Both the position numbers and the translations under genes were made by a program. Below the pieces are notes generated by a model, which searched no databases, was not told where the DNA came from, and saw only the letters and a list, made by a program, of their open reading frames with translations. A DNA stretch of 7,020 bases from Fidelibacterota bacterium (GTDB taxonomy: Bacteria > Fidelibacterota > Marinisomatia > Marinisomatales > J089): contig RFIZ01000148.1 in NCBI GenBank assembly GCA_003695105.1, forward strand, positions 1 through 7,020, given 5' to 3'. Below, in pieces: positions 1 through 5,486 of the stretch. Position 1 is the stretch's first letter; every line of letters starts with the position of its first letter.

Positions 1-1043
1 CCGCTGTAGAAAAATTCACCCAGGGATTCCGCCGTCGCCTGCCCCGTCAAGTCGATTTCGAGAGCCGAATTGATGGCCGTCATATGATCATGCTGGGCGA
101 TGATCCGGGGATCATTGGTATAATCCACCGTCTTGAATTCGATGCCGGGATTGTCATGGAGATAGGCATAGGTGGCCTGCGATCCCATACAAAAACTGGC
201 GACCGTCTTACCGGGATTCAGGGTCTTCAGGGAATTGTCCACCACTCCCAGTTGGATCAGTTCAATCAATCCGTCCCCCAGCAATTCGGTGTGGACGCCC
301 AGATGTTTCTTCCGGTTCAAATGCCGGAGAATCACGTTCGGGAGACTGCCGTAGCCCACCTGGATGGTATCCCCATCTTCCACCAGGGACGCCACATAGC
401 GACCGATCCTGTCGGCGATCTCGTCGTCCGCAGTATCGCTGTATTCCAGGATGGGTTCGTCGTGGGGGACCAGGAAATCCACGTCCCGGATATGGAGGAA
501 ACCGTCTCCGTGTACCCGGGGCATGTTGTGGTTCACCTGGGCTACCACCAGTCGTGCGTTTTCCGTGGCCGCCTTGACGATATCCACACTGATACCCAGA
601 CTCATGTAGCCGAAACGATCGGGGCAGGAAGTCTGGATCAAAGCCACATCAATGGGAATCAGATGATCACGAAACAGGCCGGGTACCTTGGATAAAAATA
701 TGGGCGTATAATCGGCCAGCCCCCGGTTGACGGCCTCCCGAGTCATATTGCCTATGAAAAATGAATTGTACCGAAAATTCCGCTGATAGCGCGGATCGGT
801 ATAGGGAGCCACATCCAGGGTCCATACATGAAATACCTCCGTATCAAAGATGGATTTGGGGTTTCGTTCCACGTAATCCACCAGCGATTTCACCAAAAAC
901 TGTGGTTCTCCGCAGGCAGTATGAATAAAAATCCGGTCTCCCCGATGGATGTGAGAGAAAATGGTATCCAGAGGCTGAAACTTGGCGGGCCAATCCGTAC
1001 GAAAGCGATCTAAATGGCAGTGTGTTTCTGAGGCTGTCTTCAC
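1..1043 (-). CDS. Acetyl-CoA hydrolase/transferase-family protein (acyl-CoA:carboxylate CoA-transferase), N-terminal part
   Basis: The gene is cut by the left edge; 347 complete codons are visible. It belongs to the family of acetyl-CoA hydrolases, succinyl-CoA:acetate and 4-hydroxybutyrate CoA-transferases, cytoplasmic enzymes that move CoA between carboxylates through a glutamyl-CoA thioester. Visible: an N-terminal GDRIFIHTACGEPQFLV segment (residues 35-51), the first-domain core around 95-175, and GVHTELLGDG (249-258), whose Glu253 matches the catalytic glutamate. The start of the second domain follows (TVASFCMGSQ, 280-289). The ACGEPQ-type N-terminus resembles versions fused to a C-terminal GNAT acetyltransferase, but that end lies outside the window, so the fusion is inference. 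Start: the frame opens after a TAA at 1110-1112 and has no ATG before residue 100. GTG at 1043 is the best candidate, with a GGGGGA 12 bases upstream. It lies 98 bases after the kinase gene, in the same direction, and may be co-transcribed. Family assignment is firm; the substrate is not known. Confidence 0.88.
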   Translation of the reverse strand, partial: MKTASETHCHLDRFRTDWPAKFQPLDTIFSHIHRGDRIFIHTACGEPQFLVKSLVDYVERNPKSIFDTEVFHVWTLDVAPYTDPRYQRNFRYNSFFIGNMTREAVNRGLADYTPIFLSKVPGLFRDHLIPIDVALIQTSCPDRFGYMSLGISVDIVKAATENARLVVAQVNHNMPRVHGDGFLHIRDVDFLVPHDEPILEYSDTADDEIADRIGRYVASLVEDGDTIQVGYGSLPNVILRHLNRKKHLGVHTELLGDGLIELIQLGVVDNSLKTLNPGKTVASFCMGSQATYAYLHDNPGIEFKTVDYTNDPRIIAQHDHMTAINSALEIDLTGQATAESLGEFFYS

Positions 1044-1141
1044 TGATACGGTGGTTCCCCCGATGTTAAAGCATTGGTTCTGTGATCCCGGTGAATTCCA
1101 GGAGAAAAGTTACGGAGAAAATCCGTCTCGACGGGAGAGAA

Positions 1142-2497
1142 TTAGGCGGAGGGTGGCGGAGCCGGAATGGTTTTGAATTCCAGGGTGAACGTGGTGCCCA
1201 CACCCTTTTCGCTGGTCACGTTGATGCTGCCCTGATTTAAATCCACATACCGTTTGGCCAGGGACAGTCCCAAACCAATACCCTGGAATTTTTTCGTGTA
1301 CCCCACACTTTCCTGGGAAAAGGTGTCAAACACTTTCTCCAGGTATTCGCGGCTCATTCCGATACCGGTATCGTTGATCACCAGAGTCGCCTTCTGGCGA
1401 TGGGCGGTCAGCGCAATATCGACCCGCCCCTTTTCAGTGTATTTAATCGCGTTGCTGACCAGGTTGGACACCGCCTGATAAACGGAATAACGATCTCCCT
1501 GAATATAGACCGGTGCATCCGGCAGATGGAGTTGGTAATTCAATTTCTTGTCCAGGGCTTTCTGCCGATGTTCCCGATAAGCTTCCCCCACCAGATCACT
1601 GAAATTCAATTGTGTCGGTTTCACCTGAAACGTACCGGCTTCGATCTGGGAAATATCCAGGATTTCATGCACCGTGTTCATCAACCGTTCACTGCTCATT
1701 TCAATGATATCGAAATGATCCATTTGCTCGCCCGTCAGGTGGGCTTTCACTTCCTGTTTGACGATCTGAATAAATCCCAGGATGGAATTGAGAGGGGTGC
1801 GGATTTCATGGGACATATTGGCCAGGAACAGAGTTTTTACCCGTTCATTCTGTTCAGCCTTTTCCTTGGCGGCCTGCAACTCGCGATTCAGGCGAATCAA
1901 ATCTTTCACGTACAAGGTACCGACAAACTCCCGGCGGAAGAAAAAAGCGGCCAGGATTGAGGCCAGTTCACAGATAAGCAATAAAATTACTTCATTGCCT
2001 AGATTGGCCCGAACAAACGGAATGTAGAGCAGAACCAGGGCGGTGAACAGATTGAGCACGTATTGTTCTTTCCACACCCGGTTGTAAAAAAACGTGACAA
2101 AAAAGATGACCATCATATTGGCAATGAATACCGTATTGTGTTCCGGACCGGTCGTGGAAGCAAACCAATAAAGATAGATGCCGATAAACAGAAGTCCCGG
2201 TACCAGGAGAATCGAAAACACATTTTCACTTAACCGGGACAGATCCTTGATATTCCAGACACTCAACAGATACAGGTTCAGGGTCAGCAGGATAATGATG
2301 ACGATCCGGAAGCGGGAATAAAAAAATCCGTCGGCAAACAACAAAAAATCAAACGGGATCAGAAGCGCCATAAACACGATGGACAGGATGGAAAAATATT
2401 TGGCGTAATTCAGTTTGTTTTCCCGCAGCCAGATACGATAAATGGCTACAAGATTGCCACGGTCAGTGCCGGTTTGGAAGACTCTGGTTTCGTTCAT
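1142..2497 (-). CDS. Membrane-bound sensor histidine kinase (orphan)
   Basis: This 451-residue sensor autophosphorylates on histidine and passes the phosphate to a response regulator. Residues 1-35 are a polar cytoplasmic start. About six membrane segments follow (roughly 36-56, 62-81, 93-112, 122-138, 145-163, 167-186), with no large periplasmic domain, so sensing is probably within the membrane. A coiled-coil linker (about 197-220) leads to the HisKA domain with SHEIRTPLN (phospho-acceptor His230). The HATPase domain has an N-box (AVSNLVSNAIKY, Asn345 and Asn349), DTGIG (376-380) and GIGLGLSLAKRYV (406-418). All catalytic motifs are intact. There is no PAS, HAMP or receiver domain, and no response-regulator gene is in the window. 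ATG 2497 is the only reasonable start (an in-frame stop lies just upstream, the next Met is residue 43), yet the bases before it are pyrimidine-rich with no Shine-Dalgarno site. A CRP-like palindrome sits about 90 bases upstream. The signal sensed is unknown. Confidence 0.95.
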   Translation of the reverse strand: MNETRVFQTGTDRGNLVAIYRIWLRENKLNYAKYFSILSIVFMALLIPFDFLLFADGFFYSRFRIVIIILLTLNLYLLSVWNIKDLSRLSENVFSILLVPGLLFIGIYLYWFASTTGPEHNTVFIANMMVIFFVTFFYNRVWKEQYVLNLFTALVLLYIPFVRANLGNEVILLLICELASILAAFFFRREFVGTLYVKDLIRLNRELQAAKEKAEQNERVKTLFLANMSHEIRTPLNSILGFIQIVKQEVKAHLTGEQMDHFDIIEMSSERLMNTVHEILDISQIEAGTFQVKPTQLNFSDLVGEAYREHRQKALDKKLNYQLHLPDAPVYIQGDRYSVYQAVSNLVSNAIKYTEKGRVDIALTAHRQKATLVINDTGIGMSREYLEKVFDTFSQESVGYTKKFQGIGLGLSLAKRYVDLNQGSINVTSEKGVGTTFTLEFKTIPAPPPSA

Positions 2498-2545
2498 AAA
2501 AGGAGTGTGAGGGTTGAGGGCCGGTAAAGTTACAGAAGGAAAAAA

Positions 2546-2563
2546 ATTATAAACAAAAATTTA
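2546..2563 (-). promoter_or_regulatory. Candidate promoter(s) for the histidine kinase
   Basis: Read on the minus strand, two -10-like hexamers lie in an AT-rich tract: TAAATT at 2563-2558 and a perfect TATAAT at 2551-2546. Neither has a good -35 hexamer at 16-18 bases, as expected for an activator-dependent promoter. TAAATT is centred 32 bases downstream of the CRP-like palindrome, matching class II activator geometry (site centred near -41.5). TATAAT is 12 bases further on. The leader to the ATG at 2497 would be about 40-55 bases. Seen: the hexamers. Inferred: their use. Confidence 0.4.
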
Positions 2564-2584
2564 TCGGTTTCTTTTACAGAAAAC

Positions 2585-2600
2585 TGTGAATCAGGTCACA
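2585..2600. promoter_or_regulatory. CRP-like palindrome TGTGA-N6-TCACA
   Basis: The 16 bases are a perfect match to the Escherichia coli CRP core, TGTGA and TCACA separated by six bases (ATCAGG). They lie between the hotdog-like gene and the kinase start, 88 bases upstream of the kinase ATG. A CRP/FNR-superfamily protein is the likely ligand. The site differs from the FNR consensus (TTGAT-N4-ATCAA). The organism's own regulator may recognise a different sequence, so binding is inferred, not shown. Confidence 0.55.
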
Positions 2601-2610
2601 AAGATTTTTT

Positions 2611-2638
2611 CTCCGGAAGATCCGGGAGCCTTCCGCTC
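2611..2638. repeat. Overlapping small inverted repeats in the gap before the kinase
   Basis: CTCCGGA (2611-2617) can pair with TCCGGGAG (2621-2628, one bulged base). CGGAAG (2614-2619) can instead pair with CTTCCG (2630-2635), and GAGC (2626-2629) with GCTC (2635-2638). These stems exclude each other. The run of six T lies before the stem on the plus strand (2605-2610), giving A after it on the minus strand, so this is not a normal Rho-independent terminator in either direction. The rest of the gap, 2640-2740, is GC-rich with no ORF I can support. Confidence 0.35.
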
Positions 2639-2742
2639 AGAAGGAAACGCCCTCCTGGGACCAAGGCACGGGCGGAGAGAGCCACAGGCGCCGGAGTCTA
2701 GGTAACGGCAAATCCGGGGTAAGTCTGAAGGGGGATGGGGCG

Positions 2743-3300
2743 TCAGCCGATCAGAATAACCATTGCCTGACCATTGATGGTTACCTGATTTTCCACAATC
2801 GAATCCGCCGTGACCACGAAATGTCCGGGTCGACTTTCAATGACGGATTTGATTTTTAGCAAGTGGTGGATGTCTTCATGTTTGGTAATCAGCCGGGGCA
2901 TGACTATATCCAGTTGCGTCGGCCAGACCTTGAGCTTTTCCGGAGCATAGGGATCATAGGGAATCCCACAGTAATGACACATGTAGACATATAACATTTT
3001 TTGCAGATGCACCAGAACCGTGACGAAAATCAGGTGGTCGGGACTCTTCTTCATGGAACTGAAATATTCGCGATCGAATTCCGCCTCGATGGCGTCATCC
3101 CAGACATAATACCGCCGCATTTTCAGAGTCTCCTGCACCGGTCGACCGGGCATGACATTAAAACTGATCTTGTTTTCAACCGAATCTTCCACCGTGATGG
3201 CATTGGCCCGTAGGTGCTCCTGGATTTCCCCGGGATAGGCGGTTGGTGACCTCCGGGGATAGAGTCCATTTTCCCAATAGGTATAGGGTGTCCTTTCCAT
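2743..3300 (-). CDS. Unrecognised 185-residue protein, possible hotdog-fold (thioesterase/dehydratase-like) domain
   Basis: I do not recognise the family with confidence. The order of predicted structure suggests a hotdog fold, as in FabZ, MaoC and acyl-CoA thioesterases: two strands (about 34-50 and 57-68), a long hydrophobic helix (88-112, with CHYC at 108-111), then the pattern LDIVMPRLITKHEDIHHLLKI (130-150, written here in outline: strand, turn, strand) and a C-terminal strand VTINGQAMVILIG (173-185). The end resembles the closing strands of that fold, where a Gly-x-Ala near the last strand is common. No signal peptide or membrane segment is convincing, so it is probably cytoplasmic. The start is supported by AGGGAGGA (3311-3304) four bases before ATG. 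It follows the methyltransferase gene by 53 bases. If the fold is right, it could act on an acyl-thioester linked to the lipid or membrane role of that neighbour, but this is inference. That it is a gene is fairly sure; its function is open. Confidence 0.75.
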   Translation of the reverse strand: MERTPYTYWENGLYPRRSPTAYPGEIQEHLRANAITVEDSVENKISFNVMPGRPVQETLKMRRYYVWDDAIEAEFDREYFSSMKKSPDHLIFVTVLVHLQKMLYVYMCHYCGIPYDPYAPEKLKVWPTQLDIVMPRLITKHEDIHHLLKIKSVIESRPGHFVVTADSIVENQVTINGQAMVILIG

Positions 3301-3318
3301 ACGTCCTCCCTGTTAGGT

Positions 3319-3344
3319 GCCGGGTACCCGTTCCTGTACCCGGC
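3319..3344. repeat. Perfect 9-bp inverted repeat between methyltransferase and hotdog-like genes
   Basis: GCCGGGTAC (3319-3327) and GTACCCGGC (3336-3344) are perfect complements around an eight-base loop. On the minus-strand transcript the GC-rich hairpin begins 9 bases after the methyltransferase stop codon and ends 8 bases before the next gene's Shine-Dalgarno site. No U-run follows it, so it is a poor intrinsic terminator. An mRNA processing or stabilising hairpin that sets the ratio of the two products is the simpler reading. Confidence 0.55.
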
Positions 3345-3353
3345 CGGATAAAG

Positions 3354-4124
3354 TTAATGACTGACTTGTTTCCTGTATTTGGGACGGAAGAACAGTTTCA
3401 GGCTCGGGATCAGCATGTGGGTCCGGGCCTTGTACCGGCGGTAATCCGGGAAGCGTTTCTCCAGGGCGGATTCCTCTTCCTGGGCCGCCCGGATATAATA
3501 CACGGACAGGAGTACCAGATTCAGGCCAATCCAGAGGGATCCGGTGGAAATGAGCATTCCGGTCAACAAGAGAATGTTGGCCATGTAAATGGGATGCCGC
3601 ACGTATTTGTATAATCCTTCCTGGATGAAGTCGCGCGGAACGAAGGAATCGAAACAGGGACTGTAATGTTCGCCCAGATTCAGTTTGGCGGTGACGAACA
3701 AAGCCATGGCCAGGGCAGCAATGGCCAGTCCCAGATACATGAGGAAAAGATTCTGGTGGATCAGCAGAAACAACCGGGCATGAGTAAGGTAAGTCCCGAC
3801 AGCCGCCACGATAGTGGTGAGTTGAATATACCGGTACACGAATCGGAAACTTCCGGGGGAAGCGATTTTTTCTGCTTTTCCCTTCGCATACGCCCGACCC
3901 CGGTGGTTATAGAAATGGGCGGAAATGAATGCCATCACCAGGGCGAAGGCCGTTCCAATCCAGCCGTCGATGGAAACGGAAGTCACCAGGTTGGCAAAGA
4001 ATCCGAGGGGATCGACCTGGAACATGGCTTCTTCGGTCGCTCCCCGGATCCAAACACTGCCTCCAATCAGCAGACAGACCCCCAGGAAAGACCGCAGTAC
4101 GGTCTTGGCTGTACTTCTATACAT
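3354..4124 (-). CDS. ICMT/PEMT-like integral membrane methyltransferase
   Basis: This 256-residue protein has about five or six membrane segments (roughly 9-27, 53-72, 99-121, 125-147, and a pair at 178-211). The C-terminal third carries the hallmark of the isoprenylcysteine carboxyl methyltransferase and phospholipid N-methyltransferase superfamily: GLYKYVRHPIY (170-180) followed by the acidic helix AQEEESALEKRFPDYRRY (214-231). In that superfamily the Arg-His-Pro segment and the downstream Glu pair help bind S-adenosylmethionine at the membrane face. Bacterial members methylate lipids or other membrane substrates and are often of unknown target, so no symbol is given. ATG 4124 is preferred over ATG 4136 because GGAGG sits five bases before it, while the upstream ATG has no ribosome site. 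The gene lies 34 bases after the RHH regulator gene, suggesting shared transcription. An NnrU-like or steroid-reductase-like relative is less likely, given the RHPIY motif. Confidence 0.88.
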   Translation of the reverse strand: MYRSTAKTVLRSFLGVCLLIGGSVWIRGATEEAMFQVDPLGFFANLVTSVSIDGWIGTAFALVMAFISAHFYNHRGRAYAKGKAEKIASPGSFRFVYRYIQLTTIVAAVGTYLTHARLFLLIHQNLFLMYLGLAIAALAMALFVTAKLNLGEHYSPCFDSFVPRDFIQEGLYKYVRHPIYMANILLLTGMLISTGSLWIGLNLVLLSVYYIRAAQEEESALEKRFPDYRRYKARTHMLIPSLKLFFRPKYRKQVSH

Positions 4125-4128
4125 AATG

Positions 4129-4134
4129 CCCTCC
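4129..4134 (-). promoter_or_regulatory. Ribosome binding site that decides the methyltransferase start
   Basis: GGAGGG on the minus strand (4134-4129) leaves a 5-base spacer from GGAGG to ATG 4124. It overlaps codons of the longer reading from ATG 4136, which has no comparable site, so the shorter start is favoured. Confidence 0.75.
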
Positions 4135-4158
4135 ATGCTATGTTGTAATCAGTGTGAA

Positions 4159-4359
4159 TCAGGAACCGGAATTCGGGTCTTCGAAGGTGGTCCGTTCCGA
4201 ATCCTCCAGATACCCTCGATCGACCATCCAGTCTTCCACAATTTTCAACACCTGATTATTCAGGGACCGGTAATTTTGATTGGCCAGTCTCCGCATGATC
4301 GTCCAGACCCTCACGGGCAACCGTACGGAGTGGACCTTCATTTCCGTGGTCTTTTTCAT
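4159..4359 (-). CDS. Small ribbon-helix-helix (Arc-type) DNA-binding protein
   Basis: The 66-residue product has the Arc/MetJ/CopG layout: a short polar lead, a strand KVHSVRLPV (8-16) that would pair in the dimer and enter the DNA major groove, helix A (about 16-28, VWTIMRRLANQ), the turn NYRSLN (29-34) typical of Arc-like proteins, helix B (about 34-48, NQVLKIVEDWMVDRG) and an acidic disordered tail (51-66). It is most likely a dimeric repressor. It lies 34 bases before the methyltransferase gene and 180 bases after the cvpA-like gene. No toxin gene follows it, so a toxin-antitoxin role is not supported. Upstream lie two clusters of 10-base-spaced repeats that could be its operator; one overlaps a TATATT -10-like hexamer, as in autorepression. 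The bases before ATG have no clear Shine-Dalgarno site, which would suit a very short leader. ATG at codon 7 is an alternative start. Confidence 0.87.
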   Translation of the reverse strand: MKKTTEMKVHSVRLPVRVWTIMRRLANQNYRSLNNQVLKIVEDWMVDRGYLEDSERTTFEDPNSGS

Positions 4360-4371
4360 TACCGGTCAGTT

Positions 4372-4377
4372 AATATA
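4372..4377 (-). promoter_or_regulatory. Possible -10 element of the RHH gene
   Basis: TATATT on the minus strand (4377-4372) lies 12 bases before the RHH start codon. The -35 region at 16 bases spacing is weak (GTTTCA, 4399-4394). The transcript leader would be only a few bases, consistent with the missing Shine-Dalgarno site. Box 1 of the repeat cluster overlaps this hexamer. Confidence 0.3.
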
Positions 4378-4411
4378 ACATGATTTAACATAATGAAACA
4401 GTATTTATCAT
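4376..4411. repeat. Four (A/C)TG(T/A)TA-like boxes at 10-base spacing, cluster A
   Basis: Read on the minus strand the hexamers are ATGTTA (4381-4376), ATGTTA (4391-4386), CTGTTT (4401-4396) and ATGATA (4411-4406), each exactly 10 bases from the next. The 10-base units share 7 to 8 of 10 positions. One-turn spacing on one face of the helix is how RHH dimers typically bind cooperatively. The cluster is directly upstream of the RHH start and touches its possible -10. AT-rich sequence makes some chance similarity likely. Confidence 0.5.
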
Positions 4412-4494
4412 TTTTACAGCCATTTCCGCCGATATTTTCCGTCCACCTGTTCACACATTGAAGAATTTCCGTTAAACTTAGACGATAAAAATAA

Positions 4495-4520
4495 TAACAG
4501 TTTTACACAGGATATAACAG
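4495..4520. repeat. Three CTGT-type boxes at 10-base spacing, cluster B
   Basis: On the minus strand CTGTTA (4520-4515), CTGTGT (4510-4505) and CTGTTA (4500-4495) recur every 10 bases. The hexamers resemble those of cluster A, about 84 bases away. The cluster begins 18 bases after the cvpA-like stop codon. Two operator clusters about 100 bases apart could support looping by the RHH protein; this is inference. Between them (4412-4494) I see no gene. Confidence 0.45.
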
Positions 4521-4538
4521 AATTACCGCTCCGGCCAA

Positions 4539-5315
4539 TTACCGTTTCCGATGACGGGATTTGCCCCGCTGAGAGGATTCGAGCAATTTTTGGACTTCCT
4601 GAGGATTCAGGTTTTTCAAATCGGATTCGTTCAAATTTTCCATTCCCGGCAGGTTCTGGAACTGTTTTCCCATTTCCTCCATCATCCGGGATTTTCCCCC
4701 TAATTGTCCCTGCAGTTGTTTCAGGGCATTCTCCTGGACACCGGGTCCGCTCATCCCACCCATTTGTCCGAACTGGGAAGCACTGGGAAAATTTTCTTTG
4801 ATTTTCTCGGCAAAAGATTTGGTGCCGGGGAATAGGTGCCCGATGGTGTTGTACACCCGGGGAGCAAACCCATATAGATAATGATAAGCATACGATTGTT
4901 GACGGATCGTCTGGGCCGGAGTGAAACTATCGGGCAGGATGGCGATCAGGGGTAAAAATGAACTGACGATGAGGGCGCCCTTCACCCCGCCTACCAGCAT
5001 CCCGCCGGAGCGATCCAGCCATCCCAGAAAAACAACTTTCAGGATTTTTTTCAGAGCGTTGGCCAGCACCAGGGAGAGAATTATCACGCCCAGGAATACG
5101 ATGACAAACCCCAGCGCTTTCTCCCCGTTGTCTCCCAGCGGTACCAGTTGATGGACCATCCGGGAGGATTGGGGAATCAGTTGCAAAGCCAGAAAAATCC
5201 CCATAATCACCCCCAGGATCTTCATGGCCTCCGCCACCAGCCCTTTCCGGAATCCGTTGAAACCGAAAAAACCGATGACAGCCACTGCTACCACATCAAA
5301 GCCGGTTATCTGCAT
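4539..5315 (-). CDS. CvpA-family membrane protein with extended polar C-terminal tail
   Basis: The first 135 residues match the CvpA family of small inner-membrane proteins: four membrane segments (about 5-20, 30-48, 66-89 and 104-127), the FNGFRKGLVAEAMKILG segment (18-34) between the first two, and LGWLDRSGGMLVGGVKGALI (97-116) entering the fourth. Enterobacterial CvpA is linked to colicin V production; the general function is unresolved, with later links to envelope homeostasis. The product is 258 residues against about 160 for classical CvpA. The extra C-terminal part (about 170-258) is soluble, rich in Gln, Met, Asn and Gly, and ends in a basic RGKSRHRKR. Start: ATG 5315 is chosen because AGGGA lies five bases before it and the family begins close to the first membrane segment. 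A longer reading from 5411 adds 32 polar residues and is unlikely. It is divergent from the MerR gene, with 252 bases between starts. Confidence 0.88.
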   Translation of the reverse strand: MQITGFDVVAVAVIGFFGFNGFRKGLVAEAMKILGVIMGIFLALQLIPQSSRMVHQLVPLGDNGEKALGFVIVFLGVIILSLVLANALKKILKVVFLGWLDRSGGMLVGGVKGALIVSSFLPLIAILPDSFTPAQTIRQQSYAYHYLYGFAPRVYNTIGHLFPGTKSFAEKIKENFPSASQFGQMGGMSGPGVQENALKQLQGQLGGKSRMMEEMGKQFQNLPGMENLNESDLKNLNPQEVQKLLESSQRGKSRHRKR

Positions 5316-5320
5316 AGCTG

Positions 5321-5325
5321 TCCCT
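5321..5325 (-). promoter_or_regulatory. Ribosome binding site deciding the CvpA-like start
   Basis: AGGGA on the minus strand (5325-5321), in an A-rich context, stands five bases from ATG 5315. It favours this start over the upstream in-frame ATG at 5411. Confidence 0.65.
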
Positions 5326-5442
5326 TTGTTTTTTTTCTGTCCACCCCCGGAAAATTGGCACTGGTTCCTCGATTTTCCTACCGGAAATGCAGTGAAATAT
5401 TTTGCTTGCATCCCCGGAATACTTTTTTGTACAATTGACTAC

Positions 5443-5486
5443 CGAGGTAAGTGATTGATTCCATTAATTAAGAGTCGAGGTACGTG
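5443..5486. repeat. Direct repeat CGAGGTA(A/C)GTG, two copies 33 bases apart
   Basis: CGAGGTAAGTG (5443-5453) and CGAGGTACGTG (5476-5486) match at 10 of 11 positions, with starts 33 bases apart, near three helical turns. A TTGACT close to the -35 consensus precedes the first copy (5435-5440), but no convincing -10 follows at 16-20 bases. The pair is a candidate operator for the cvpA/merR divergent region. The second copy also forms the outer arm of the inverted repeat that follows. Confidence 0.5.

Noticed and set aside
84..695. A 203-codon open frame on the plus strand
   Set aside because: It is antisense to the acetyl-CoA hydrolase/transferase-family gene, whose conserved motifs prove the minus-strand frame; the plus-strand protein has no recognisable features.
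1062..1074. ATG at 1074 (minus strand) as start of the CoA-transferase gene
   Set aside because: It is in another frame and meets TAA two codons later.
1112..1126. Terminator after the kinase gene (ACGGA / TCCGT hairpin)
   Set aside because: The stem has only 5 bp and no proper U-tract follows; the gap may equally be read through to the CoA-transferase gene.
2640..2740. Possible riboswitch or structured RNA in the GC-rich gap
   Set aside because: Some strings (GCCACAGG, GGTAAC) recall parts of c-di-GMP or cobalamin riboswitches, but conserved cores and stems are missing and no plus-strand gene follows.
4125..4136. ATG 4136 as start of the methyltransferase
   Set aside because: No ribosome site precedes it, and its codons form the strong GGAGG site for ATG 4124.
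3666..4148. A 160-codon plus-strand open frame
   Set aside because: It lies antisense to the methyltransferase, which has family motifs and a ribosome site; it is a shadow frame.
4153..4163. Second copy of TGTGAATCAGG, the left half of the CRP-like site
   Set aside because: An 11-base match is expected by chance several times in a window of this size, and the right half-site TCACA is absent.
4159..4359. RHH protein as antitoxin of a toxin-antitoxin pair
   Set aside because: The neighbour downstream is a 256-residue membrane methyltransferase, not a RelE, MazF or PIN-type toxin, and none is upstream.
5316..5411. Longer CvpA-like protein starting at 5411
   Set aside because: The added 32 residues are polar, unlike the family's N-terminus, and the AGGGA site supports ATG 5315.
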